Assembly: GCA_035625025.1 (NCBI GenBank)
Contig: DASPQJ010000016.1
Coordinates: forward strand, 1 to 40,575
Source of the DNA: Bog-793 sp035625025
GTDB lineage: Bacteria > Actinomycetota > Acidimicrobiia > Acidimicrobiales > Bog-793
Direction of reading: 5' to 3'
DNA length: 40,575 nucleotides
The position numbers were made by a program, and so were the translations under genes. The notes beneath the pieces are model-generated. The model had not been told where the DNA came from, searched no databases, and saw only the letters and a program-made list of their open reading frames with translations. Numbering within the stretch: position 1 is the stretch's first letter; every line of letters begins with the position of its first letter. Positions 15,221-23,659 of the stretch are shown in pieces.

Positions 15221-17896
15221 TCAGCTCCCGAGGAGCTTGCGCGCGACGTAGGGGAGGATGCCGCCATGCCGGTAGTACTCCTCCTCGGTCGGTGTGTCGA
15301 TCCGGACGACGGCCTGGAAGGCCTTGTCGTCGGCGCGGACGGTGACGTGTTTCCCGATGAGACCGCCGCGAGCCGATCCCGCCAGACCGGTCACGGAGAA
15401 CACCTCGGTGCCCGTGAGCCCGAGCGTCGCCGCGTTCTCTCCCGGGGCGTACTCGAGGGGGGCGACGCCCATGCCAATCAGGTTCGAGCGGTGGATCCGC
15501 TCGAAGCTCTCCACCAGGACGGCGCGCACGCCGAGGAGGGCGACTCCCTTCGCGGCCCAGTCCCGGGAGGATCCGGATCCATACTCCTTTCCCGCCAACA
15601 CGAGGAGCGGCACGCCCTCGGCCCGGTAAGCGTTGGCGATGTCGTAGATCGAGCCGGGCGTCGCTTCGGGAAGGTGCACGGTGACGCCGCCTTCTTTTCC
15701 GCCGCCCAGGGCGTTGCGGATCCGCGTGTTGGCGAAGGTGCCGCGGATCATGACCTCGTGGTTGCCCCGGCGTGTGCCGTAGGAGTTGAACTGGGACGGC
15801 GCGACGCCGTTGGCGACGAGCCACCGGCCGGCCGGGCTCGACGGTTCGATCGAACCGGCCGGCGAGATGTGGTCGGTCGTCACGCTGTCACCGAGGAGGG
15901 CGAGCGCGCGGGCACCCGTGATGTCGGTGACCGGGTTGGGTTCGCGGCGCATTGCGTCGAGGAACGGCGGCTTGCGGATGTACGTGGACTTCTCGTCCCA
16001 GGTGTAATGCAGTTCATCGGCGACCTCGATCGACCGCCAGTTCTCGTCACCGCCGAAGACGTCGACGTAATCCCGGGTGAACATCGCCGACTCGAGGGCG
16101 TCCTCGGCGAGGGCTGCAACCTCGGTCACGCGCGGCCAGAGGTCGCGCAGGTAGACGGGCGTTCCGTCGGGTGACGAGCCGAGGGGATCGCGGTAAAGGT
16201 CGATGTCCATCGTCCCGGCGAGGGCGTAGGCGACGACGAGCGGGGGCGAGGCCAGGTAGTTCATCCGCACCTCGGGGTGGATGCGGCCCTCGAAGTTGCG
16301 GTTGCCCGAAAGGACCGAGACGCAGGCGAGACCCTTGGCGTTGATCGCCGCGGAGACCTCCGGGGCGAGCGGTCCCGAGTTGCCGATGCACGTCGTGCAG
16401 CCGAAGCCGACGACACCGAAGCCGAGCTTGTCGAGATAGGGCGAAAGCCCCGCCCGGTCGAGGTAGTCGACGACGACCCGCGAGCCCGGGGCGAGAGAGG
16501 TCTTCACCCACCCCTTCGTGGCGAGGCCGCGCTTGACGGCGTGTTTGGCGACGAGACCGGCCGCGATCATGACCTGGGGGTTCGAAGTGTTGGTGCAACT
16601 CGTGATCGCCGCGATGACGACGCTGCCGTCGGTGAGTTCGGCTGGTGTTCCGTCCGAGAGCTGGACCGCGACGCGGCGCTCGTCGGCTGCGCCGGAACGA
16701 GTGCTGGGGAGCGAGGCGGCGAGCGAACCGCGGAAGGCATCTTTCGACCGGTCGAGGGGCACGCGGTCCTGCGGGCGCGACGGCCCGGCGAGGCTCGGGA
16801 CAACCGTCGACAGGTCGAGCGAGAGCTTCTCGGAATACGTCGGCTCGTTGCCGGGGTCGTGCCAGAGTCCCTGTTCTTTGGCGTAGACCTCGACGAGACG
16901 TACGAGAGACTCGGGACGACCGGTGAGCCGCAGGTAGCGGAGCGTTTCGGAGTCGATCGGGAAGATCGTCACGGTCGAGCCGTACTCCGGCGACATGTTG
17001 CCGATCGTCGCCCGGTTCTCAAGGGGCACGTTGGCGATGCCGGTCCCGTAGCACTCGACGAACTTGCCGACGACGCCGTGTCCGCGCAGCAGCTCGGCGA
17101 TCGTGAGAACGAGGTCCGTCGCTGTCGTCCCCTCGGGCAGCGCGCCGTCGAGGCGAAGCCCGACGACTTGGGGAATCCGCATCGAGATCGGTTGGGCGAG
17201 CATGGCCGCCTCCGCCTCGATCCCCCCGACGCCCCAGCCGACGACGCCAAGACCGTTCACCATCGTCGTGTGGGAATCGGTCCCGACGAGCGTGTCCGGG
17301 TACGCGGCACCGCTTGTATCGGCGAAGACCACCTCGCTCAGCAACTCGAGGTTCACCTGGTGGCAGATCCCCGTGCCGGGTGGTACGACGCGCAGCTGCG
17401 AGAACGCCTGCTGTCCCCAGCGCAGGAACCGGTAGCGCTCGCTGTTGCGTTCGAATTCCAGCCGCGCGTTCGTCGCCGGGGCGTCGGGACGCCGGGCGAC
17501 GTCGACGACGACCGAGTGGTCGATGACGAGATCGACCGGGATCTGCGGATTGACGCGCCCGGGGTCGCCGCCGAGGGCGTCGACGGCGTCCCGCAGCGCG
17601 GCGAGGTCGACGACACAAGGCACACCCGTGAAGTCCTGGAGCAGGATCCGGGCCGGCGAGAAGGCGACCTCGCGTGGCGCGGCGTCGCCGGGGGCGGCGG
17701 ACGCCAGGGCGGAGATGTCGTCCGCCGTCACCTCGCGGCCGTTCTCGTGACGGAGCAGGTTCTCGAGGAGGACCTTCAGCGAGTACGGGAGCCGATCGAC
17801 GCCGAAGTCGCGTGGCAGCGCGTCGAGCCGCTGGATCGAGAATCCGGTGCCGCCGACGGTGATGCGCCCGCTGGTGCCGAACGAGTTCAGCCCCAT
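15221..17896 (-). CDS. acnA: aconitate hydratase AcnA
   Basis: Citrate/isocitrate isomerase of the TCA cycle with a [4Fe-4S] cluster. Full length (891 aa). The cluster cysteines are visible as SCTNTSNP and GCTTCIGNSG; GTDSHTTMVNGLGVVGWGVGGIEAEA and the C-terminal swivel domain with KEYGSGSSRDWAAKG are canonical. Two in-frame ATGs compete: 17917 (MAKREAG) and 17896 (MGLNSF). I prefer 17896 because AGAGAGG stands 5 nt upstream and the family starts near NSFG. It follows a MarR-type gene on the same strand with 15-36 bp between them, so the two form an operon and that regulator probably controls aconitase. Confidence 0.96.
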   Translation of the reverse strand: MGLNSFGTSGRITVGGTGFSIQRLDALPRDFGVDRLPYSLKVLLENLLRHENGREVTADDISALASAAPGDAAPREVAFSPARILLQDFTGVPCVVDLAALRDAVDALGGDPGRVNPQIPVDLVIDHSVVVDVARRPDAPATNARLEFERNSERYRFLRWGQQAFSQLRVVPPGTGICHQVNLELLSEVVFADTSGAAYPDTLVGTDSHTTMVNGLGVVGWGVGGIEAEAAMLAQPISMRIPQVVGLRLDGALPEGTTATDLVLTIAELLRGHGVVGKFVECYGTGIANVPLENRATIGNMSPEYGSTVTIFPIDSETLRYLRLTGRPESLVRLVEVYAKEQGLWHDPGNEPTYSEKLSLDLSTVVPSLAGPSRPQDRVPLDRSKDAFRGSLAASLPSTRSGAADERRVAVQLSDGTPAELTDGSVVIAAITSCTNTSNPQVMIAAGLVAKHAVKRGLATKGWVKTSLAPGSRVVVDYLDRAGLSPYLDKLGFGVVGFGCTTCIGNSGPLAPEVSAAINAKGLACVSVLSGNRNFEGRIHPEVRMNYLASPPLVVAYALAGTMDIDLYRDPLGSSPDGTPVYLRDLWPRVTEVAALAEDALESAMFTRDYVDVFGGDENWRSIEVADELHYTWDEKSTYIRKPPFLDAMRREPNPVTDITGARALALLGDSVTTDHISPAGSIEPSSPAGRWLVANGVAPSQFNSYGTRRGNHEVMIRGTFANTRIRNALGGGKEGGVTVHLPEATPGSIYDIANAYRAEGVPLLVLAGKEYGSGSSRDWAAKGVALLGVRAVLVESFERIHRSNLIGMGVAPLEYAPGENAATLGLTGTEVFSVTGLAGSARGGLIGKHVTVRADDKAFQAVVRIDTPTEEEYYRHGGILPYVARKLLGS

Positions 17897-17932
17897 GCCA
17901 GCCTCTCTTTTTGCCATCTATCAGGCCTGACG

Positions 17933-18508
17933 TTACCGGGGAAGGGTCGAACTGGGAGCTTTGGCGCTGTTCGTGATCTGAGCGGCCTGCGGGTGGACGC
18001 GGTCGCGCAATCGGCGCAGCAGTGAGATGAGGCTCTCCGTGTCGCCAGGGTCGAAGACTCCGGTGACGATCGACTCGATATCACGCCCGTGGCGTTCGAG
18101 AGTCTCGTTCGTGCGTGACTGCCCGAGCGGCGTCAGTTCGGCGAACGCGCCGCGGCGGTCGTTCGGGCAGGCCTGACGGCAGACGAGGCCGGCGCCGACC
18201 AGGCGGTCGATCGTTCGGGTGAGCCCACCCGGAGTGAGCCCCGTCTGGGCGGCGAGGTCGGTCATCCGGAGCCGGGCTCCGGGGGAACGTTCCAGGCGGA
18301 TGAGGACCTCGAAGGCCAGTCCCCCGAGGCCGAGTTCGCACTCGATCCCCGGAGCGAGGGCGCGACGCAGGCCCGCGGCCGTTTCGAAGACGAGCCCGGT
18401 GAGGGTGATCCCGGCGGCCTCCGGGGGCCCAGGGTCGAGGTTTGCCGCGCTGACGTGCTCGTCTGTTGTCTCGGCATGCGAGACCGTCAGATCGTGCTCC
18501 GCAACCAC
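17933..18508 (-). CDS. MarR-family regulator upstream of aconitase
   Basis: A 191-aa MarR-like winged-helix protein: helix-turn-helix RMTDLAAQTGLTPGGLTRTIDRLVGAGLVCR and wing CPNDRRGAFAELT, with a helical N-terminal extension and a Ser/Ala/Pro-rich tail. Start: GTG 18508, with TACGCT as -10 box exactly 6 nt upstream and no ribosome site (leaderless). The frame is open further upstream but that part reads into the yceI promoter region. It heads an operon with acnA and is divergent from yceI. Tandem TTGC-N4-GCAA sites lie 33-59 bp upstream of its start, as expected for autorepression. Confidence 0.82.
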   Translation of the reverse strand: MVAEHDLTVSHAETTDEHVSAANLDPGPPEAAGITLTGLVFETAAGLRRALAPGIECELGLGGLAFEVLIRLERSPGARLRMTDLAAQTGLTPGGLTRTIDRLVGAGLVCRQACPNDRRGAFAELTPLGQSRTNETLERHGRDIESIVTGVFDPGDTESLISLLRRLRDRVHPQAAQITNSAKAPSSTLPR

Positions 18509-18514
18509 GCCAGC

Positions 18515-18520
18515 AGCGTA
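18515..18520 (-). promoter_or_regulatory. -10 box of marR-acnA operon (leaderless)
   Basis: Reads TACGCT on the minus strand, 6 nt before the GTG at 18508. The -35 position falls at the edge of the tandem TTGC-N4-GCAA sites. Confidence 0.5.
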
Positions 18521-18540
18521 CCGGAATTTTCCAACGGTCT

Positions 18541-18567
18541 TTGCGTTGGCAATAGTTGCAGGCGCAA
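18541..18567. promoter_or_regulatory. tandem TTGC-N4-GCAA operators
   Basis: Two copies, TTGC-GTTG-GCAA at 18541-18552 and TTGC-AGGC-GCAA at 18556-18567, 15 bp apart and both followed by TA. Each is an inverted repeat suited to a dimeric MarR protein. They overlap the upstream promoter region of marR-acnA and lie between it and yceI. Confidence 0.6.
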
Positions 18568-18585
18568 TAAGTGCCGGATCAAAGA

Positions 18586-18613
18586 TCTGACAGCGAAAGT
18601 CTGACAGCGAAAG
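18586..18613. repeat. perfect 14-bp tandem repeat in yceI leader
   Basis: TCTGACAGCGAAAG occurs twice in direct succession. It lies 26-53 bp upstream of the yceI ATG. It may be a duplicated regulator site or a recent slippage product; both copies are identical. Confidence 0.8.
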
Positions 18614-18638
18614 ACAGTCGGAACAGGAGAGAGAAACG

Positions 18639-19220
18639 ATGGCAACAGCAGCCGCAGAGCTGACGAGGGTCGTCGACGGTGAGATCGTCCCAGCTCCGGG
18701 CACCTATACGCTCGACAAGGCCCACAGCATCGTCGCCTTTGTCGCCCGTCACTTGATGGTGACCAAGGTGCGCGGGACGTTCAGCGAGTTCGAGGGAACC
18801 GTCGTCGTCGCCGAGGATCCGAGCGAATCAAGCGTCCAGGCGACGATCCGGACCGACAGCGTCTCGACGGGTGAGCCCCAGCGTGACGGCCACCTGCGCT
18901 CGGGCGACTTCTTCGAACAGGACAAGTACCCGACGATGACCTTCAAGAGCAGGACGGTCCGCCCGGCTCGCGACGGGAGATGGCTGGTGACCGGTGACCT
19001 GACCATCAAGGACGTCACCCGTTCGGTGTCGCTCGAACTCGAATTCAACGGCGCGACGTCCGATCCCTGGGGCGGTGTCCGGCTCGGGTTCTCGGCCTCG
19101 ACCGAGATCGACCGCACCGAGTTCGGCGTCTCGTGGAACTCGGCGCTCGAGGGCGGGGGTGTCGTCGTCGGCAATCGGGTGAGGGTCGAGATCGAGGCGG
19201 AAGCCATCCTCGCCGCCTGA
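18639..19220 (+). CDS. YceI-family lipocalin-like protein
   Basis: A 193-aa YceI-fold protein (beta-barrel that holds isoprenoid-type lipids in known structures). The family signature is plain: GTYTLDKAHSIVAFVARHLMVTKVRG (about 27-51), then HLRSGDFFEQDKYPTMTFKS and DLTIKDVTRSV, ending with FSASTEIDRTEFGVSWN. There is no signal peptide, so it is a cytosolic form, common in actinobacteria. ATG 18639 has AGGAGAGA about 6 nt upstream. It is divergent from marR-acnA and a strong hairpin follows, so it is monocistronic. A link to the MarR regulator through the shared intergenic region is likely. Confidence 0.9.
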   Translation: MATAAAELTRVVDGEIVPAPGTYTLDKAHSIVAFVARHLMVTKVRGTFSEFEGTVVVAEDPSESSVQATIRTDSVSTGEPQRDGHLRSGDFFEQDKYPTMTFKSRTVRPARDGRWLVTGDLTIKDVTRSVSLELEFNGATSDPWGGVRLGFSASTEIDRTEFGVSWNSALEGGGVVVGNRVRVEIEAEAILAA

Positions 19221-19235
19221 GCAGCCAGGGACTGC

Positions 19236-19277
19236 ACCTCGGCGCCGGGATCGCGTTACGACCCGGCGCCGAGGTGT
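19236..19277 (+). terminator. strong hairpin after yceI
   Basis: A 15-bp perfect stem (CACCTCGGCGCCGGG / CCCGGCGCCGAGGTG) with a 12-nt loop, 16 bp after the stop. It lacks a T-tract; in high-GC actinobacteria such hairpins often end transcripts. Confidence 0.65.
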
Positions 19278-19326
19278 GTGAAGGCGCTGCGTTGCGACGT
19301 CGCCAGACGCCTGCTCGAATGCCGGG

Positions 19327-20133
19327 GTGGACTTCGGTCGAGGCGACAGTGCCGCGGCGATCCTCGAGGAGGCGTCTGTCGCGCTCGCCGGGCGAACGGT
19401 GCTCGGACCGGTTTCCCTGGAGATCGCCCGAGGCGAGCACTGGGCGCTCCTCGGTCCGAACGGCGCCGGGAAGACGATGCTGCTCTCGGTGCTCGGCGCG
19501 GAGCGTCATCCGACGACGGGGCGGGTGGAGGTCCTCGGCGAGCCTTTCGGCCGTGTCGATCTGCGGGAGCTGCGCCGACGGATCGGCGTTGTCGGCCACC
19601 ACGTCGCCGATCGGCTGCCACCGGTCGCCAAGGCCCTCGAAGTCGTCCTCACCGGCAAAGACGGGATCCTCGCGCCGTGGTGGGGTCGGTTCGGCGCCGA
19701 GGCACGTGCCGAGGCCCTGGCGATGCTCGGTCGTGTCGGCTGCGCCGAGCTTGCCGAGCGACCGTTCGGCGAGTGTTCGCAGGGAGAGCGTCAACGCGTC
19801 CTCGTCGCGAGGTCGCTCTTTGGACGACACGATTTCTTGCTGCTCGACGAACCAGCGCTCGGTGTCGACCTGCCGGGACGAGAGGCCCTGATCGAGGTGC
19901 TCGACGAGCTTGCGGGTCGCGGTGGCCCGACGACGGTCCACGTCGCCCACACGCTCGAGGAGCTTCCGGGTCTGACGACGCACGCGATGCTCCTGTCCCG
20001 CGGTCGTCTCGTCGCTTCGGGGGTCGCGACCGAGGTCCTCGTCGACGAGGCGTTGAGCGAGTGTTTCGGTGCGGCGTTTGTCGTCGAGCGGGTGGGCAGG
20101 CGATACAGCGCGCGGGCCGCGGGTTCCTGGTAG
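19327..20133 (+). CDS. ABC transporter ATP-binding protein (orphan)
   Basis: A 268-aa ABC ATPase. Walker A is GPNGAGKT (43-50), the Q-loop region follows VGHHVADRL, the signature is CSQGERQRVLVARSL (SQGE in place of SGGE) and Walker B is FLLLDEPALGVD, with the switch His in VHVAHTLEEL. It resembles the ModF/PhoT-like iron or molybdate-type cytosolic ATPases such as YlmA. There is no permease or binding protein nearby, so its partner is elsewhere or it has a non-transport role. Start: GTG 19327; no ribosome site is visible. It ends where the dead kdpD sensor remnant begins on the other strand. Confidence 0.85.
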   Translation: MDFGRGDSAAAILEEASVALAGRTVLGPVSLEIARGEHWALLGPNGAGKTMLLSVLGAERHPTTGRVEVLGEPFGRVDLRELRRRIGVVGHHVADRLPPVAKALEVVLTGKDGILAPWWGRFGAEARAEALAMLGRVGCAELAERPFGECSQGERQRVLVARSLFGRHDFLLLDEPALGVDLPGREALIEVLDELAGRGGPTTVHVAHTLEELPGLTTHAMLLSRGRLVASGVATEVLVDEALSECFGAAFVVERVGRRYSARAAGSW

Positions 20134-20199
20134 CCACGACCCAGGAGACGTCGACCCTGGTGGGTCGGGCCCGAAGGGTCGGTCGTCCTCTCGTTCCGC

Positions 20200-21326
20200 A
20201 ATCGGTCGATCGCGGGCGATGACTTGAACGACGATGCCCCCTGCCGCGGCGAAACGCACGACCCTCGCGACAATCGACCCTCTGGCGAGCTCTTCGAGGC
20301 ATGGACGCCGGCTCGAATCGAAGACGATCTGCGTGATCTGATGGGTGGCGCGAACTCGACAAGGGCGCGGGCGGGATCGTCGCGCCGCATCTCGTGGTCG
20401 GTACCACCGGCGTCTTCGGCGGTCTTGCGGATCTCGCGGATCGACTGGGCCCCTGACGCCGGAGCTGTGGCGTCCGTTCGGACGGGCACGACCTCGAGGC
20501 TCGACTTCAGCCGTTTGGCGATGCGGGCGGTCGCCGCGCGACGCCTTCGGAACCCGGGGCATTGGTGAGAGCGACCATCACTCGTTCGTTCGTGTCCGAG
20601 ACCGGTCCGGGACGATGTGCGGCGGGGAAGTCGAGGAGTTCTTCCTCCGCCTCGGCGGCGACGAAGCGCAGTGCGAGTTCGCGCCGCGCGACAAGGTTCT
20701 CGTCTTGGCGAAGTGCCCCAGAGCTTCCGGGACCTTGTCCGGGAGGGTAGATGTGGCCAGAGAGCATTCGTCGACGCCGCGCCTCCGGCGACGAGTCGAT
20801 GAGCTCGAGCTGGTCCACCGTGCGCACGACTCAGTCGAGGACGCGCTCTCCCAGCTAGACGCCGGTGATCGTCTGGACCGGGTCGGCGATGCTCCCGAGG
20901 CGCGGGACCTTGCCGTGCTTATGACTGCGATTTCGGTGTTCAGCAGTTCGATCACGTCTTGTCCGCGCTACTCGTTGCGCCCGAAATTCGGGACGTTCGC
21001 GGGGGCGACTTCGTCGACGAGAGCTATCTCGGGGTGGTGGGCCGGTACGGCCTCGAGGTTCATCTCCTCGAAGGTCGTTCCCGGTGGTCGACAAGCTTGC
21101 GGGGAACGACTCCGAGCGTTCCGATCTCTTTGGCGGAGCGCGCCCGGCCGTGCGTCTCGACGAAGCCGATGACGAGGTCACGGCCCCGTTCGGCGTGTCA
21201 ATGGCCTTCCTCGAGCATCGCGACGGTCTTGCCGGCTCGGGCGACCGCGCCGAGGTAGATCCGGGTCCGCCCCGTCGCCACGACGGCATTGGCGAGCTCG
21301 TGAGGACGATCGTCATCGAGGCTCAT
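20200..21326 (-). pseudogene. decayed KdpD N-terminal sensor (KdpD + USP domains)
   Basis: Reading the minus strand with frame changes gives a recognisable KdpD sensor. ATG 21326 opens a good N-terminus: RTRIYLGAVARAGKTVAMLEEGH (Walker A-like, 21.27-21.2 kb). A TGA at 21198-21200 then interrupts it; IGFVETHGRAR and LGVVPRKLVDHRE follow, a frameshift near 21080, FEEMNLEAV and ALVDEVA, a TAG at 20968-20970, a further frameshift and LGSIADPVQTITGV. More stops follow at 20855 and 20831. Later pieces include DQLELIDSSPEARRRRMLSGHIYPP, VMVALTNAPGSEGV (USP part), DDPARALVEFA, THQITQIVF and GSIVARVVRFAAAGGI. The length matches a complete KdpD input region (about 375 aa). It cannot make a protein. It lies divergent from the surviving kinase half. 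Confidence 0.85.
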
Positions 21327-21437
21327 ATTCCCGTTGTCGCCGACAGCGGCCGCGGGCATGACCGTTACCGCGACAGCCAAACCCCGCTGCCATTCTCCTG
21401 GGGCACGGGCTCCCGGCCCGTCCCGCAGGGGCGCCGA

Positions 21438-21443
21438 TAGACT
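21438..21443 (+). promoter_or_regulatory. candidate -10 box for kinase gene
   Basis: TAGACT (TANNNT), 30 bp before the kinase ATG at 21474. It lies in the 147-bp gap between the dead sensor and the kinase. No -35 is clear. Confidence 0.3.
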
Positions 21444-21473
21444 GCCGCCGCAGGGCACCCGGCGCAGGACGGC

Positions 21474-22952
21474 ATGAGAAAGATCCAGCGACATCTCGTT
21501 CGCGTGCTCGTCGTTCTGGCGGCGATCGCGGCCATCGGTTTCGTCCTCCTACCACTCCGGGGACACATCGACCGCGAGACGATCGGCCTCGTCCTCGTCA
21601 TTCCCGTCTTCGCCGCGGTCGCGGCGGGTGGTTACATCGCTGGCGTCGTCGCGGTCGGCGCGTCATTCCTGGTCTACGACGTCCTTTTCATTCCGCCGTA
21701 CGGGTCGCTGACGGTTGGCCCCGGCCAGAACTGGGTGCCGCTCGGCGTCTACACGGTTGTCATGCTCGCGGTCGCGCGCATCCTCGCGAGCCTGCGGCGT
21801 GCCCGCGGCGACGCAGCAAGACGTGAGGCGGAGACGCGACGTCTCTTCGAATTGTCCGAGGCGCTGACAGCGGATCAGCCCCTCCCGGTCCTTCTGGCGG
21901 CCATCGTCAATTCCGTGTACGAGGCGTTCGGGCTGACGAGCGTGTTCCTGTTGCTGCCGGAGGGTGACGGCTTCAACGTCGCGGCACAAGCTGGTGAATC
22001 GCTGACGGTCGACGAGCTGCGGGCCGTGTTTCCCGTCGCCGGCGAGCTGCGCAGCCTCGCCGGCGTGACGACCCCGGCGGGGCGCCTCTTTGGCATTCCG
22101 CTCGCCGCCGCTGGACGGCCGATCGGCCTGCTCGTCTTTGCGGGCAAGACGATCCCGCCGGGCGATCTCGGGTCGTTGCGCACCTACGCCAATCAAGCGG
22201 CGATCGCCGTCGAAAGGGCGCGCCTTCGTGAGCAGACCGTGCAGGCCGAGCTTCTGCGGCGGGTGGACGGCTGGCGCGCCGCGCTCTTGGGCGCCGTGTC
22301 GCACGATCTACGGACCCCGCTATCGTCAGTTAAGGCTGCCGTCTCCGACCTGCGTCGCGCCGACCTCGCTCTGTCGAGGGAGGACTCTGAGGAGTTGCTC
22401 GCCCTGATCGAAACGCAATCGGACCGGCTTGCCCGGTTGGTCACCAACCTTTTGGACATGACGCGCATCGAATTCGGTGAGTTGGAGCTGCGCCGGAAGC
22501 CGACGGCGCTGGAGCGAGTCCTCGACGACGCCTTGGCGTCATTTGGCGCGGCCGAGTGGGTCGACCGGGTCGTCGCCTCGTTCCCGGCCGACCTGCCCCC
22601 GGTGGACATCGACCGGCTTCTCGTCTGTCAGATCCTCGCCAACCTCCTCGAGAATGCCGAGAGGCACGCGCCGGAAGGGTCTCCGATCTCCGTCAGCGGA
22701 CGAACTGCCGGCAAGGTGGTCGAAGTCTCCGTCGAAGATTGTGGCCCGGGAGTTCCCGAGGCCGACCGGGACCGGATCTTCAAGATGTTCAATCGGGTAT
22801 CCGGGGGGGGACGGGCGGGTATCGGTCTCGCCATCGTTCAGGCTTTCGTCGAAGCACACGGACAGTCGGTGCGGGTCGAGACCGCCGCCGGCGGTGGAGC
22901 CCGGTTCGTCTTCACCCTGCCGGTGGCGACGGCGGCGGTCGAGGTCGCCTGA
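21474..22952 (+). CDS. KdpD-type histidine kinase lacking the N-terminal sensor
   Basis: A 492-aa membrane sensor kinase that equals the C-terminal half of KdpD. Order: four TM helices of the KdpD/DUF4118 domain (about 10-105), a GAF-like domain (about 125-250), HisKA with phospho-acceptor His277 in AVSHDLRTPLSS, and HATPase with N-box NLLENAERHAP (Asn394), G1 EDCGPGVP and G2 GRAGIGLAIV. All catalytic motifs are intact. The cytoplasmic KdpD/USP input region that normally precedes it is missing; a dead copy sits upstream on the other strand. The GTG of the response regulator follows the stop directly (TGAGTG). It should phosphorylate that regulator to control kdpFABC. Confidence 0.9.
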   Translation: MRKIQRHLVRVLVVLAAIAAIGFVLLPLRGHIDRETIGLVLVIPVFAAVAAGGYIAGVVAVGASFLVYDVLFIPPYGSLTVGPGQNWVPLGVYTVVMLAVARILASLRRARGDAARREAETRRLFELSEALTADQPLPVLLAAIVNSVYEAFGLTSVFLLLPEGDGFNVAAQAGESLTVDELRAVFPVAGELRSLAGVTTPAGRLFGIPLAAAGRPIGLLVFAGKTIPPGDLGSLRTYANQAAIAVERARLREQTVQAELLRRVDGWRAALLGAVSHDLRTPLSSVKAAVSDLRRADLALSREDSEELLALIETQSDRLARLVTNLLDMTRIEFGELELRRKPTALERVLDDALASFGAAEWVDRVVASFPADLPPVDIDRLLVCQILANLLENAERHAPEGSPISVSGRTAGKVVEVSVEDCGPGVPEADRDRIFKMFNRVSGGGRAGIGLAIVQAFVEAHGQSVRVETAAGGGARFVFTLPVATAAVEVA

Positions 22953-23630
22953 GTGACCCGTGTGCTCGTCGTCGATGACGACGCTTCGTTGCGCAAGGCA
23001 CTCCAGATAGGCCTCACGGCCCGGGGCTACGACGTCCTCCTGGCGAGATCCGGCGAGGAGGGGGTCAGCCAGGTGGCACTGGCCGCGCCGGACATCGTGG
23101 TCCTCGATCTCGGACTTCCGGATATCGACGGCCTCGACGTCTGCCGGAGGGTCCGTTCCTGGTCGAACGTGCCGATCGTCGTGCTGTCCGCCGCGGGATC
23201 GGAATCCCGCAAGGTCGCCGCGCTCGACGAGGGTGCCGACGATTACGTGACGAAGCCGTTCTCGATGGGCGAGCTCGAGGCTCGTCTGCGGACCGCGCTC
23301 CGCCATGCCGCCGGCGTTGCCGCGGCGGAGCCGACCGAGATCCGGGTCGGCCGGGTCTCGCTCGACCTCATGCGTCGCAGCGCCACGCTCGACGACCGAC
23401 CGGTCGATCTCACGCCGCACGAGTTCTCGTATCTCAGTTACCTCGCCCGTCACGCCGGGAAGGTGTGCACCCACCAGATGATCCTCCAGGCCGTGTGGGG
23501 CCCCGGCTACGGCGGGCAGACGCGCTACGTCCGTGTCTACGCGCACCGGCTGCGCCACAAGCTCGGCGACACGAAGGGCCGGATGCTGCGCAACCACCCG
23601 GGTATCGGCTACGAGTTCGTCGCCGATTAA
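22953..23630 (+). CDS. kdpE: KdpE-type OmpR-family response regulator
   Basis: A 225-aa two-component regulator. The receiver domain has DDD at 8-10, phospho-acceptor Asp52 in VVLDLGLPDIDG and Lys101 in VTKPF; the C-terminal winged helix ends HRLRHKLGDTKGRMLRNHPGIGYEFV, the OmpR/KdpE form. It starts with GTG immediately after the kinase stop, so they are coupled. It converges on kdpC with 29 bp between stops. Its likely target is the kdp promoter region near 28.13-28.18 kb, where phased TTGAC repeats occur. Confidence 0.93.
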   Translation: MTRVLVVDDDASLRKALQIGLTARGYDVLLARSGEEGVSQVALAAPDIVVLDLGLPDIDGLDVCRRVRSWSNVPIVVLSAAGSESRKVAALDEGADDYVTKPFSMGELEARLRTALRHAAGVAAAEPTEIRVGRVSLDLMRRSATLDDRPVDLTPHEFSYLSYLARHAGKVCTHQMILQAVWGPGYGGQTRYVRVYAHRLRHKLGDTKGRMLRNHPGIGYEFVAD

Positions 23631-23659
23631 CCCGACCGAGCGGAGGAGAAGGTCCGCCT

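Noticed and set aside
16277..18025. 582-aa plus-strand open frame
   Set aside because: Antisense to aconitase, no ribosome site and no recognisable domain.
20345..21172. 275-aa plus-strand ORF
   Set aside because: Meaningless on the plus strand; the minus strand carries the kdpD sensor remnant.
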